Source: Dysidea avara (lineage: Eukaryota > Porifera > Demospongiae > Dictyoceratida > Dysideidae). Taken from it: 64,000 nt of DNA. The position numbers and the translations under genes are program-made. The number at the start of each line of letters is the position of its first letter. The first letter of the stretch is position 1. The notes below the pieces were generated by a model, which was not told where the DNA came from, searched no databases, and saw nothing but the letters and a program-made list of their open reading frames with translations. Below, one piece after another: positions 48,790-57,809 of the stretch. The stretch spans positions 10,230,614 through 10,294,613 of the forward strand of contig NC_089273.1 of the NCBI RefSeq assembly GCF_963678975.1, written 5' to 3'.

Positions 48790-51116
48790 TTATTTATTTA
48801 TTTATCGATTTATTATTACTTTATGGCAAGTATGCCAAGGGTCTGCAAGCAACTGGTGCTTGCAGCCTAAAACACAAGTTATACATACATTATAATTACT
48901 TTAACTAATCATAACTTAGCTATAGTGTTTGAAAGTTTGATGGTGGCGAGAGATCGTGACATTTGCTGCACGGACATAGATAATGGTAGGTACAGTGATT
49001 GTCATCGTCAAAATGAGTTACAAAATGATTCCACATAAATTTCTTTAGTTTAGCCTTGATGGTTGCAATTGATAAATTGGTATTGATTACAGGAAGAGCA
49101 TTCCACAAACGAGGAAGGCGATGGAAATAAGAGTTTCTATTTAAGTTATTACTATGGAGACGATGTTTGAGTTTATTATGTGTAGAGGATCTGGTGTGAC
49201 CCTGAGTAAATGTAATGTACCTATTAATGTCAAAGTTTCTTGTGGGTGACTTAAGTGACTTGATCGCAAACAAAACATCCTGAATCTCGAGGATATACAT
49301 GAATGGTAGAAGATGAAGTTCTAATAACCTGGATTTGTAGCTGATATTATAATTATTCAAGATGTGTTTGGTTGCTCGACGTTGAAAATGCTCAAACATA
49401 AGATGTCCTTGATTAAGTACGGTCACCATAACTGAGAGCAATAGGTAAGATGAGGACGAACTAAAGTAATATACAGATGTAGCTTGACTGATGGGTAGTG
49501 ATTGGAACAAAAAGTACGTCGTATCAGAGCCAACGATTTATATGCTTTAGATATTATAGAATTGTAGTGATTTGACCTCTTCAGGTCACTGGAGACAATC
49601 ACTCCCAGGTCTTTTTGAGTCTCCTGACAATTGATTTCTGTGCTGGAAATAAGGTATCTGGTATTGGACGTCGATTTTAAGGGAACATGTACACACTTGG
49701 TAAAGTTGATAGTTAGATTGGAAAGGAATGTTTGGTGAATAATAGAGTCAACATCTTGCTGGAGCTTGATGCGGTCCTCATCACACGAGATGGTCATAAA
49801 ACATTTCATGTCATCAGCAAACTTCAATACTTGACTAACTTCTATACTGGAAGAGATATTGTTCATATAAACTAGAAATAACAGGGGACCTAAAATACTT
49901 CCCTGGGGGACACCAGATATAACTGGTAGTACACTGTCAGATAAAGTATTGTTGATAGATACCTGCTGTACTCGGTCAGTGATGTAGCATTTAAACCACG
50001 ACCATAGGGTACCAGTAATGCCAAAAGACCAGAGGTGATTTAGTAGGATTCCATGTGAAACAGTGTCGAAGGCTTTACGTATATAGTATCAATTTACGTT
50101 GGGCTGTTGGTCAAGAAGTCAAAGAATGTTAAAAGCTGTTGTAAGGTGGAAGCTCCTTTTATAAAGCCAAACTGGCAGGGATTAATTTGAGTTACCAGAT
50201 GATTTACTATTTTATTATACACTTATCGCTCAAGTACCTTTGATGTGCTGGAAAGCAATGAGATGGGTCTGTAGTTCTTTACCGAAGTTTTATCACCAGC
50301 CTTGAAGATAGGTACAATCTTATGGATCTTCCAACTCGAGGGGATGTATGCATATTGGAGAGACATAGAAAAAAGATGGTGCAACGGCTGGCACAAAATT
50401 GGAGCACATGTCTGAAGAATTTTTGGAGAAATAAGGTCAATGCCTGGTGCTTTGGTAGGGTCCAAAGATACAAGGGCGTCATATACTTCTTCTATTGTGA
50501 TTGAAATAAAATCAATGTGATCAGTAGGCTCTAAACGGTTATCAACATTGGATAGATCAGATGAGTCTGAGAAAACTGAATGAAAGTAGCGATTGAACAT
50601 GTTAACAGAATCAGTGTCAGATTCGGCGATTTCGTTGTCAAACTGTAAAACAGAAGGAAAGTTCTTGGATTGGGTAAGGTTCCTGATATACTTGAAAATG
50701 TTGTTGTTGCGGTGAGATGCATACTCTCTGATGAGGCATGTCTCATAGTTAGTTTTACTGTTAGCAATTTCCTCTTGGAGTGACTCTTGAGATAATTTGA
50801 TCTTCTCTTCGAGATGTCTAGTAGGATGTTGCTTATACCTGCGGCGAAGAGTGCGCAGGCACTTGATGTGATGTCTAATATTGGCAGTGAGCCGGGAGGG
50901 TTGGTTATTACAGTGAATTTTGGTAAAAGGAATGAATAGTCTCATAGCATTGGATATAATCAGCTCTAATGTTTCCCAAATGAATTCAACATCGTGTGAC
51001 AGAAAACAGCTACTCAAGTTGTGATATGACAAATGTTCATAGAGTCCTTGGTAGTCTCCTTTATTTGTTGCTGAATGTATGCCTCGGAATGGACATGAAG
51101 GCGCTGAATGCGTCAC
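48790..51116 (-). mobile_element. Decayed non-LTR retrotransposon with reverse transcriptase
   Basis: Minus strand, 5'-truncated. The ORF at 51116-50223 covers the pre-RT linker and first RT motifs (LDPTKAPGIDLISPKIL, SSWKIHKIVPIFKAGD, NYRPISLLSSTSKVLE). After an in-frame stop at about 50221 and a deletion near 50090, a frame resumes with SGVPQGSILGPLLFLVYMNN and the catalytic FADD box (49821-49810), then DLGVIVSSDLK. A frameshift at 49510-49423 leads to the C-terminal part (HFQRRATKHILNNYN, LPRLWNALP). It ends in a (TAAA)n tail at about 48790-48805. Motifs place it among jockey/CR1-like elements. The several breaks make it non-functional. Confidence 0.88.
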
Positions 51117-51119
51117 ACT

Positions 51120-52189
51120 ATTCTCCCAGCGAATTGCCGAGTAAGTTCATGTATAAGTCATTGTAAACGGATATATAACTATATACCGTCATAATTTTAG
51201 ACAGGAATCCCCCACGCCATAGTAGCTTCCTGGGATTATATATCTATGCTTTTGTAGGCCAGATCCTTGAAGCTGGCTTGTTCTAGCAACTTTGTGGGTC
51301 AGACCGTGAACAAGTTGAGCTGAACCCTAGTGAGAAAACAGCTAAAAATGAAAGAAGATTTTTTCTCAACATTTCAACCAACCAGATGGAAGAGCAGACA
51401 AATGCTTCCATCAACAGTTCAGGAAAGGCTATAAGGCTATATACTTTTATGGCTTCCTCTAATGTATGGTGAAATCTTTGGCTATAAATAATGTGTCAGG
51501 CATTTGAATGATTAGCAAGTAAGTCAATACTACAAAACTAATAAGTTAATGATGTGATGATAATATGTGCAGATCTGAGACAACCATGGACCCTACTATA
51601 TAGTAACTGGGCAGATATATAGAGTTATGTATACTCTGATATAATTGTTGAGTGTTGCAGTTTGCCAATGGTCAAAGCTAAATTAACCATTTTAGATAGC
51701 TTTTTGTGTTGTTGAAGGTGTCAGGCAAACTCCAGTTAGGGCCAGGCAATAAAATATTATTTTTCAAAACAGGAGAGGAACATGCTTAGGCCCGCAAGGT
51801 ACAGGCTTAATCTATTTACCCCTGTAATGCATCTATTAATGTATTGCCCCACTACCCCTCCCTTCGGGAATATATGGGGCTATAGTGGGCACAACTGAAT
51901 GTTAAATGCCCCATGGTAGGGCAAACCTATTGTGTCAAATCCCCACCCATTGGTTCCAGTTGCAACGTGGGATTTACTCTGGATTTGACATAGCATAGAA
52001 AAAATACTTGGGTGCTTAATGAATGATTGTCCCCCATAGTGGGGCAGCAGTTTCATGTCAATTCCCCTTGTAAAGCCCCACTTACATCCAAGGGGGTGGT
52101 GGGGCAACATATTGGTAGGTGCATAATGAGTTTGCATCATAAACCTTGTGTTAAAATTTACATCACAGCCAGAATAAGCATTTGCTGTA
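51120..52189. other. Stretch between two retroelements
   Basis: No gene recognised. From 51840 to 52110 there are repeated GGGGC/GCCCC words (GCCCCACTACCCC, CATAGTGGGGCAGC), probably the untranslated 3' region of the minus-strand retroelement that ends near 52190. Confidence 0.4.
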
Positions 52190-52371
52190 ATTAATGCTGC
52201 GCTTCTCAGCCAACATTGAAGCAAGCTTCCTAAAAACTGTTGTAGCAGAGGGCTCCATGCCACCAGTAGTTGCAAACACCAATGGTGAAAAGCAAGCTCT
52301 CTCAACCTTTCTAACACACTCATCATAATCTCGTCTTTTTCACTTTCATGAAGCTGGTAACATAATTTTAT

Positions 52372-53103
52372 GTGACTGAATTTTGGAAAACCGTCGATAT
52401 ACGCACAATAGTACTTTTGTAATTAAATTAAGTTTAACTTATAGCTAGAGATCGGGGAGGATGGGAATGCCATTAGGGTCGGAATTAAAAGAACAAAAAA
52501 AAATCTGTAATAAAACGCATTTAAAAACTATGGGTAAAAAACGCAAGCTCTAGAAAAAAAATTACGCAAGTCTTATCACTTCACTGGTGGGCGAATTAAG
52601 CCTCCAATGGATATATCCTGGGAACTATCGTGTTCGCCTGTTTATAGGAAGTACAAAAATCTTTGTTTGATCTCCATACACGAATGGATTTCAAAGTTAC
52701 AGACGTTTGTTTACGTTGCTGTGACGAAAGAAGTTACCAACGATCGTTTTTCAGTGAATTTTCCTTCCTCTAGAACACAGAAGCATGCCTGGGGAAAATC
52801 CTATACCTTGATGGATGCACAAAAACATGGCGAACACAATGAGCGAAGATTCAATTCCGTACGCCGTTGTATCAGTAAGTTATGATGGTTTATGTAAGCG
52901 CCTGTAGATGTTTTTCTCGATAGCTTCTGTACATATCCATTTATTATCTCGTCAGGCTGTCTAGTGCTGTATTTCCAACACTACTTAACTTATGAAGCTG
53001 AACCTTTGCTAGTCAATTCCTCTGTCCAAGTCGAAAACAAAGAACAAATAAACAACATTTTGAAAATTGTGCGGATATCGACGGTTTTCTAAAATTAGGT
53101 CAC
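52372..53103. mobile_element. DNA element with ~38-bp inverted ends nested in the retroelement
   Basis: GTGACTGAATTTTGGAAAAC then CGTCGATATACGCACAAT at the left is mirrored by ATTGTGCGGATATCGACGG and TTTTCTAAAATTAGGTCAC at the right. It separates the endonuclease block from the protein's C-terminus. A 92-codon ORF (52607) inside is not recognisable. Another copy of the right end lies at 54832-54889, where the retroelement is truncated. Confidence 0.65.
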
Positions 53104-53445
53104 ATGTGACCAATTGGGAGTGAAAATAAGAGCGCGCAAAAGGGTTGAAAACCCTGACATTGAAAAACAAACGCTGCCTATTTAGACCCCAAAAATCCCT
53201 GGCAACAACATCAAGACGGGCACCATCTTCACTAATAGCAGTAGCAAATTGCAATGGCTCACCATCAAGAGGCTGGAGAGTAGGTTCAACACCAACATCA
53301 CTTCACACTTCACTCAATAGACTAGCAGTTAAATCCCTGACTTCATCGTGGCGGATAGGTGGAAACCCACCACAGGGACAAGTAAAGGCATGCTCTTCAT
53401 AAAAGGGTTTACCACAAACACATGTCTGAGGCAATTTAACAGGTT

Positions 53446-53598
53446 CACTGTAAATTCAGAAGTGTGAAGTTCATGCTGATGGTATGACTCCTGCGGTCAT
53501 TTAGTGTGGTTCTCATACTTCTTAAGTATGAGCATCACACTAAGCGACCGCAGGAGCCATACCATCAGTATGAACATCACACTTTTGAATTTACAGTG
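53446..53598. mobile_element. 153-bp hairpin MITE in retroelement coding sequence
   Basis: Arms of about 73 nt, from CACTGTAAATTCAGAAGTGT to its complement ending TTTACAGTG, fold around CTTAAG. TT flanks both sides. It interrupts the retroelement just before its zinc-knuckle cysteines. Confidence 0.85.
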
Positions 53599-54539
53599 TT
53601 GCTATCCAAATATTAAACACATTGCATCATGAAACTCCCAATTGCGTAAGGCAAACCCATGTTCAGCAATAGGTAGCGTTTTTAACCAACACGATGCGCC
53701 TCGCTCTGATGCAGCTTCAAAGGCACATTACAATTGTGGAGACAGTTGACCACAAAGTAAGTCCACTTGAGCAGATAGATCATTTTGGCGTGAGACCCGT
53801 AAATCAAGCTTGCGCTGGTACATTTGCTGATATATATCCAAGGAACAATAGGTACATTTTGTTAAAAGATGGCCACCTAGAGGAGCTGCAACACTGCTAG
53901 AAAACAAAAACGATGGGGAAAAGTGAACGGTTGGAATAATGACACCAAGCCCTCCAAGGCGGGCAAGCAATGAAAGAAGCTCTCGTTTGATGGAACCAAA
54001 TGCTGGTCAGCCAGTCATTGCAGGAAGAAAACGAAGGCTCAGGACATGATCAAGTGGATGGTAAAGCTCAGGAGTGAAAGGCACTGTCCAAGCAATATAT
54101 AATCAACGGTGCAGAAACACATGTGTAAAGGCCGTATATGCTACTTGTGGTTGGATGATAGCAACTTCAGAAAGTTTCTCCATTCCACCCACCCATGTAG
54201 AAACCTTGTTTTGAACATAACTGTTAAGAAATTGATCAGTGCCCAATGCGGAGCAAAGATGACGCTTACCAGCATCAGTGATTACCACACCAGTGCCCCG
54301 AAAAACAGCCCTAGCCTTACGTAGATGTTGCGGCTTCACAATAAGGCAAGCCTTAACGGCATTCTGAAAATATCCAAAATCATGTCCCAGACAAATCAAG
54401 TTATCCCACCAACAACGGAGACTCTGCAGGGAGCCAACTATACTGAGGCATCATCAGCATACCACTTCTGTGAGACATCAATGTTAGCTAGTTTCTAGAT
54501 TAGAGGCACTACACCCAGAGCATACATTGGCATTGCCAA

Positions 54540-54692
54540 AGGATCTCCCTAGGTCCTGCCCTCTTGGGCAGGACCTAAAGGAGATCCTCTCGATAGGTAT
54601 TACTCAAAATAGGAGATCCTCTCGATAGGTATTACTTTAGGTCTCTTGGGCAGGACCTAAAGTTTGGAATCCTCTCGATAGGTATTACTCAA
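54540..54692. repeat. Local hairpin and triplicated 21-mer within the RT gene
   Basis: TAGGTCCTGCCC-TCTT-GGGCAGGACCTA is a perfect hairpin (about 54551-54578). ATCCTCTCGATAGGTATTAC occurs three times within 54583-54690. The rearrangement falls between the first-motif region and GDPLAMP of the retroelement. Confidence 0.8.
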
Positions 54693-54936
54693 AATTCTAG
54701 CAAAAGACGGACAGAGGACTGAAATTTTACTAAGAGCTGCTTGATGATTTAAGTAGTTAAAAGCATTAGTGGCATCAACTTGAAGGACAGCTTCTGCCTC
54801 AGACGAATCAAAAACCTTGTTTTTGAATGCGCTTTATTACAAAAGTACTATATTGTGCGTATATCGACGGTTTTCTAAAATTAGGTCACTGTTGAAGGTG
54901 AAGAAGAAACCAAAGCCTAATACTAAAACTACTTTT

Positions 54937-55095
54937 CGCGTCCCCTAAAGTTGAATGCACGGGGTAACCTACTAGACGCGTCCGCTTAAGTTGAATGCTC
55001 GGAACAACCTACTAGACGCGTTCCCTTAAGTCGAATGCTGGGGGAACCTACTAGACGCGTGCCCTAAAGTTGAATACTCGGGGCCTAGCATACAA
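54937..55095. repeat. Minisatellite, four 40-bp units
   Basis: CGCGTCC-type starts at 54937, 54977, 55017 and 55056. Each unit contains CTAAAGTTGAATGC (or CTTAAG) and AACCTACTAGACGCGT. Confidence 0.85.
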
Positions 55096-57018
55096 CTAGT
55101 GTGCTTGATAGGGAGAAATCTAGTGGACTGTAGGAACAGTAGCCCTGACAAAATATTTCCGGATTACGGAACAATAGCAACTTCGAAGAATATAATATAA
55201 CACAAATAAATTGATGACTCACCAAGTAATAATCGGTACCCCATTCTTCTAGCAGAACTTCACACGTCGCTAGCAAAGAATCGTTAACGAAGAATAACAA
55301 CTCAACTTCTTAGCCAGCTGGGTGTGGAAGTAGTTACAGTTGTAACGGAGCGAGAAAGCACACGAAAAATCCGGTTTGTTTATAGCAGGGCGTAACAAAT
55401 TGTGGCATGAAGGCGGGTCGGCGGGAAGCTGAACACAAACCGCATATTTGACCGCCTTTTGTAAGCAATCCAACCGTTGTCTTCACCTGTTGTCTCTTGT
55501 AACCTGTAAGCAATCATTTTTTGTATTTTTTCGTTGCAACCATTAAATTTTAATTCGCACTGTTCGGATATTTATTTATTTATTTTCATTTATTTTTTAG
55601 TAAAAACAATTTTTTACAACTTATGCCTGTACATCCATAAAAAATTGTGAGAAAGAACCAATGATGATGAAAATAATGCATGCATATATTATATGGTAAC
55701 TGAAAATGTAGTGTGTACTCGGGCACGCGCGACCACAATATGGAAGACCATAATATGGTGGGCGTTGCAAGGAGTGAAATTACAACAAAACAAATAAAAC
55801 AATAAACAAAAAATTACAGCGAATAAACAATAGTCCTATGTTTCTACCGACCTCTCAGCACAGTTCAGTGCTAGAAAAATTCTTCTAGATGCAGAAATAG
55901 ATAATCCAGCAGCTTCATCCAGTGGCGTAACTAGACTTGCACCGACACCAGGGCCCAGTGCAAATAGTTGAAATTGCATTCGCAAGTAACACTATTAAAG
56001 TAGTTGCATTTTCGAAACGATAACTATTTATAGAGGTACTTATTTCACCAACCTGTCAGCTTGAAGCGATTTCACAATAACCAGTGGCGGATCTAGGATT
56101 TTTAGAAGAGGGTTTCCTAAAGTTGATATAGCTGAATAAGACATCTGATGACATTTCTCCAGAAAGTTTTGAGATTTTAGAAACTCTGAGATTGGATTTT
56201 AGGCTACTTTTAGTTAGCAATTACAATAAATCCTATGCTAGAGTCCGCAACGTGAAATTTCTACTTCCGAGAATCAACTACCAAACCACTCACAAATGCT
56301 AGGTTAGGTACCACTTTGAAAATGCCAGATTGGTTTTATTATTCATTAACGTCTTGTCGTGAAAATCGGCGAATATGCTTACAAATTACAAGATTTTTTG
56401 CTATATCTTCAAGGAAATATCTTTTAAAGCTACAATACGCACCCTCAACCTTTCTTACTAACTGTACTCTAAACTGAAACCATCAGTGGCTGCATTATCT
56501 GGAGTAATTTCCAGCCGCTGCATCGCGAAAATGAAATTTCGGACTCGAAAAACGTTTTGATGCCACTGAAGCACACAGTAGCGATGCCAAAGTAACCCTC
56601 CCAGGTCAAACTGGTCTGGCATGAGTCCAACTACTACCACACCAAATATCATCGAATTCCAAAATTGTTTACCATCTGGCTGAGCTCAACGGCTGTCAAA
56701 AATTTGTCAAAAATGCCGATTTTATTCACTGACGGAAACCTTTGCTAGCCAGATGTGCTAGTTTACTTCTCAAAAGCTTATTAGACCCATAGCCAGTAGC
56801 TTTCATTCATAGGGTTGGTCTGGCAGCCCTTCTAGTGACCTCAAAACCGCCAAATGATTGCCATATCCACGAATTTTGCCGATAGCGACCAATTTACAAC
56901 CTGTTAAATAAATCTTGCAAATCAAACGTGATGCTTTGCGTCTCTAAAGTCATGCTGCATCCTTGTTTAGTTATATTCGTTCATAAAGTCATGCTGCATC
57001 CTTGTTTAGTTATATTCG

Positions 57019-57097
57019 GTTTGTCCAGCACAGGCCATTTATGTGCTGGGGGTGGTAGGCAAGGGCAGTCCATCAAGCCCGGGTAAAAAAAAAAAAA
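57019..57097 (+). mobile_element. Short poly(A)-tailed retroposed insert
   Basis: A ~65-bp GC-rich sequence (GTTTGTCCAGCACAGGCC... AAGCCCGGGT) ends in A14 and is flanked by AGTTATATTCG at 57008-57018 and 57098-57108. The left flank is itself a 38-bp tandem duplicate (56947-57018), which complicates reading the flank as a target duplication. Confidence 0.6.
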
Positions 57098-57505
57098 AGT
57101 TATATTCGTTCATAGGGTGGCAGTAGCGGCTCTCTTATCGAGACCGAAATCCATCAAAATGCTCATCTCACCATTTGTCATCAGTTTTAGGAAGTTTTAC
57201 AAGTCAAACATGCTGGTTTGCCTCTCTAAATCTTTACTGGACATTTCAATCACTTTCGTTTGTGTGTGCACCTTTCTTCTGTCTATTGAAAATGCCAATT
57301 TTGCGCAACCTTCAACGCCACTTACTGCTTATTTTGTTTCATTTATTCCACGAAAATCCAGCAGAAATATTACATAACCCAACTTTAGTTAGTCTAGTTT
57401 TAAATATCCACCCCTCGGAACTCTACACGAATAGAAATTTCGATTGTGGTTTTTGATAATCAGAGTTTGCATTTAATTTAATTTAATTTAATAATTGCTT
57501 TACAG

Positions 57506-57699
57506 TTTTGGAATTACATACAGTAGAGGCTATAGTGATTACAGAGACATACTATTCTTTAGGCTGTCTTGCTTTTGTTGTGCTTATAGCAGCTAATGTG
57601 CTTATTCTCAAACAAGGGCTGGAGAAACTACAAACTGTCTTCTACCTTTATCTATCAACTAGATCACTGCTGGTTATAAAATTTCCTTTGCTGTTGTAA
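57506..57699 (+). CDS. Candidate last exon: transmembrane segment and short tail
   Basis: After a good acceptor (TTGCTTTACAG), and in the phase 1 needed to follow exon 8, the frame reads VLELHTVEAIVITETYYS, then the hydrophobic run LGCLAFVVLIAANVLIL, then the positive stop-transfer-like KQGLEK and about 20 further residues before TAA at 57697. AATAAA follows 102 bp later. A stalk, one membrane span and a short cytoplasmic tail is what a type I receptor should end with. Weaknesses: the intron to exon 8 is 14.1 kb and full of transposons, the tail is itself hydrophobic and unfamiliar, and no sequence family is recognised. It could belong to another transcript or be chance. Confidence 0.45.
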
Positions 57700-57800
57700 C
57701 TTGTTTACCATTATGCTATAATCGTTAGTCCCTCCTAGTTTATATGTCTCCTAGCAAAAAGAACGACGAAGAAAATGAAAAAAAGAACAATGCACATTTG

Positions 57801-57806
57801 AATAAA
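57801..57806 (+). terminator. Candidate polyadenylation signal AATAAA
   Basis: A canonical hexamer lies 102 bp after the proposed stop codon at 57697-57699, in an AT-rich stretch. It supports but does not prove that the gene ends here. Confidence 0.4.
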
Positions 57807-57809
57807 TAA

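Larger units (their letters stand above)
52190..54833 (-). mobile_element. Retroelement with YADD reverse transcriptase, zinc knuckle and restriction-like endonuclease, broken by insertions
   Basis: Read on the minus strand: VDATNAFNYLN (first catalytic Asp region, about 54770), GDPLAMPMYALGV (54540), WYADDASV (about 54460), then the connection region (GTGVVITDAGKRHL, QPQVAYTAFTHVF), GGLGVIIPTVHFS, a C-x-C...H...C finger (CVCGKPFYEEHAF, 53430-53380) and the endonuclease-like block DGARLDVVARDFWG with NVRVFNPFA (53215-53120). The C-terminus (ERACFSPLVFATTGGMEPSA) resumes at about 52310-52190. This protein type is familiar from cnidarian, mollusc and sponge genomes, but I cannot assign its clade. 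It has stops, frameshifts, a DNA element at 52372-53103 and a MITE at 53446-53598, so it is dead. Confidence 0.75.
43380..57505. other. Intron 8 (if the last exon is correct)
   Basis: 14.1 kb of mostly mobile DNA as listed. Unexplained parts: 43390-44050 (motif copies near 43435, 43882, 43906), 48441-48790 and 55100-57000. In the last, hAT-like starts CAGTGGCGTAACTAG (55922) and CAGTGGCGGATCTAGG (56084) appear as remnants. I found no further FN3 or EGF exon. Confidence 0.45.
286..57699 (+). other. Gene model: giant EMI-EGF-CCP-(EGF)156-FN3-TM surface protein
   Basis: Nine exons on the plus strand can be joined with matching phases: 286-353, 8811-8936, 10357-10466, 10548-10646, 15845-16033, 19709-19897, 23795-41572, 43077-43379 and 57506-57699. 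Every junction uses AG/GT. The first two junctions are phase 2 and all later ones phase 1, the classic setting for extracellular domain shuffling. Total coding length is 19,053 nt, or 6,351 codons. Order: signal peptide, EMI, one EGF, two sushi/CCP, 156 EGF, one FN3, a probable membrane span and a short tail. The product would be a very long calcium-dependent rod at the cell surface, or in the matrix if the last exon is wrong. The function (adhesion, matrix or recognition) is inference from domain content. I do not recognise an orthologue. Unseen exons may exist in the 14-kb intron 8 or the 8.5-kb intron 1. The middle six exons are strongest; the first and last are provisional. Confidence 0.75.

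Noticed and set aside
51880..52326. 148-codon minus-strand ORF
   Set aside because: It is a shifted frame of the retroelement C-terminus. The recognisable protein (ERACFSPLVFATTGG) lies in another frame of the same DNA.
57117..57456. Two overlapping plus-strand ORFs before the candidate last exon
   Set aside because: No motif, no fitting splice sites, and adjacent to the retroposed insert and its duplicated flank.
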